Shown here one piece after another: positions 63,560-64,000 of a stretch of 64,000 bases of DNA; positions within the stretch are counted from its first letter, which is position 1; each line of letters opens with the position of its first letter. Source of the stretch: Idiomarina sp. PL1-037 (GTDB lineage: Bacteria; Pseudomonadota; Gammaproteobacteria; Enterobacterales; Alteromonadaceae); the NCBI RefSeq assembly GCF_034422975.1, contig NZ_CP139873.1, positions 1,550,001 through 1,614,000 on the forward strand, written 5' to 3'. A program made the position numbers and the translations under genes. The notes under the pieces were generated by a model that searched no databases, was not told where the DNA came from, and saw only the letters and a list, made by a program, of their open reading frames with translations.

Positions 63560-64000
63560 ATGACGAATTCAGGCATTATACTGGTGGCGTCAGCGGCGCT
63601 TTTCTGGGGACTGTCCGGCGGAATAGCGGGCATTCTCATCAACGACGGCTGGAATGCCGTTTTAGTATCTTTTTGCCGGGGTGCTGTCGGGCTTATATTT
63701 GTGCTGATGTGGTTGGTTTTAAGACCTGGCAATAGTGGGCTGACTAACAGTAAGTTATGGTTCTGGTCTATCATCGCAGGGCTTGGAGTCTCGGGAAATT
63801 TCGCTTTCTATTTCTTCAGTATTTCCGAGAGCAGCGTTGCGGTTGCGGCAACCCTTATGTATTGCGCTCCCATATTTGTTTACCTAATTTCTTTCGCCGT
63901 TAAAATTGAACGTCCCACGATAAGCAAATGCGCCGCAATACTGCTGGTAATGGCTGGTGTCGTCTTACTCACCCGTGTATATCAAGTCGACAGCGGTGGT
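63560..64000 (+). CDS. EamA-family (DMT) transporter, cut by right edge
   Basis: The frame from the ATG at 63560 gives 147 residues to the window end: MTNSGIILVASAALFWGLSGGIAGILIN, CRGAVGLIFVLMWL, GLGVSGNFAFYFFSIS and VAVAATLMYCAPIFVYLIS. This is the first EamA repeat of a drug/metabolite transporter of the RhaT/YdcZ-like fold, with about five transmembrane helices visible. The substrate is unknown and the second repeat lies outside the window. Confidence 0.88.
   Translation, partial: MTNSGIILVASAALFWGLSGGIAGILINDGWNAVLVSFCRGAVGLIFVLMWLVLRPGNSGLTNSKLWFWSIIAGLGVSGNFAFYFFSISESSVAVAATLMYCAPIFVYLISFAVKIERPTISKCAAILLVMAGVVLLTRVYQVDSGG

Overview
The window looks like the chromosome of a marine gammaproteobacterium of the Alteromonadales, most like Idiomarina. 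This rests on recognisable core genes and gene order (hisC-serC-gyrA / ubiG-phosphatase; nrdAB-yfaE-grxA; thrS-infC-rpmI-rplT-pheST-ihfA; an ECF sigma/ChrR pair beside a photolyase/Cfa operon). It is inferred from protein sequence and synteny only.

Region 1 (1-19 kb) is housekeeping. It holds hisC (cut by the left edge), serC and gyrA on the minus strand, then ubiG with a HAD phosphatase that sits where mupP sits in Pseudomonas. A ribonucleotide reductase operon follows behind a pair of NrdR boxes; its nrdA reading frame is broken in a run of six C. Then come glutaredoxin, the HrpA helicase, an exported isoaspartyl peptidase, exonuclease I and a GMC oxidoreductase.

Region 2 (19-27.6 kb) holds a divergent envelope unit (RND/MMPL exporter and YCF48-like protein against a DUF1329 protein), a beta-hydroxyacid dehydrogenase, cmoM, a Nif3-family gene and two small unknown genes.

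Region 3 (27.6-38 kb) is a photo-oxidative stress block. A ten-gene minus-strand operon (DUF523/DUF1722, photolyase, NTF2-like, SDR, FAD oxidoreductase, DUF1365, Cfa-like methyltransferase, three envelope proteins) lies beside a LON-domain gene and an ECF sigma/ChrR anti-sigma pair. A promoter matching the sigma-E/ChrR class lies upstream of the sigma gene.

Region 4 (38-48.6 kb) is the translation cluster ihfA-pheT-pheS-rplT-rpmI-infC-thrS. infC starts at AUU. The thrS leader has two hairpins whose seven-base loops both copy a tRNA-Thr(GGU) anticodon loop. An EamA transporter, a CPXCG protein, riboflavin synthase, a DUF3080 lipoprotein and tRNA-Val(GAC) follow.

Region 5 (48.6-64 kb) looks accessory. 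After the tRNA come a possible integrase-tail scar, a small HTH regulator and a doubly deleted IS3 transposase. Then comes a sigma-54-controlled catabolic module: exported cyclase-family hydrolase, aldehyde dehydrogenase, PAS-type enhancer-binding protein, NCS2-like permease and iron alcohol dehydrogenase, with a divergent porin. Both transcription units start at near-perfect -24/-12 promoters, with two candidate enhancer dyads between them. An IS200/IS605-like right-end hairpin, a nucleotidase/TonB-receptor divergent pair, a small outer-membrane barrel and the start of another EamA transporter complete the window. The sigma-54 module and the thrS operator are the most interesting items.
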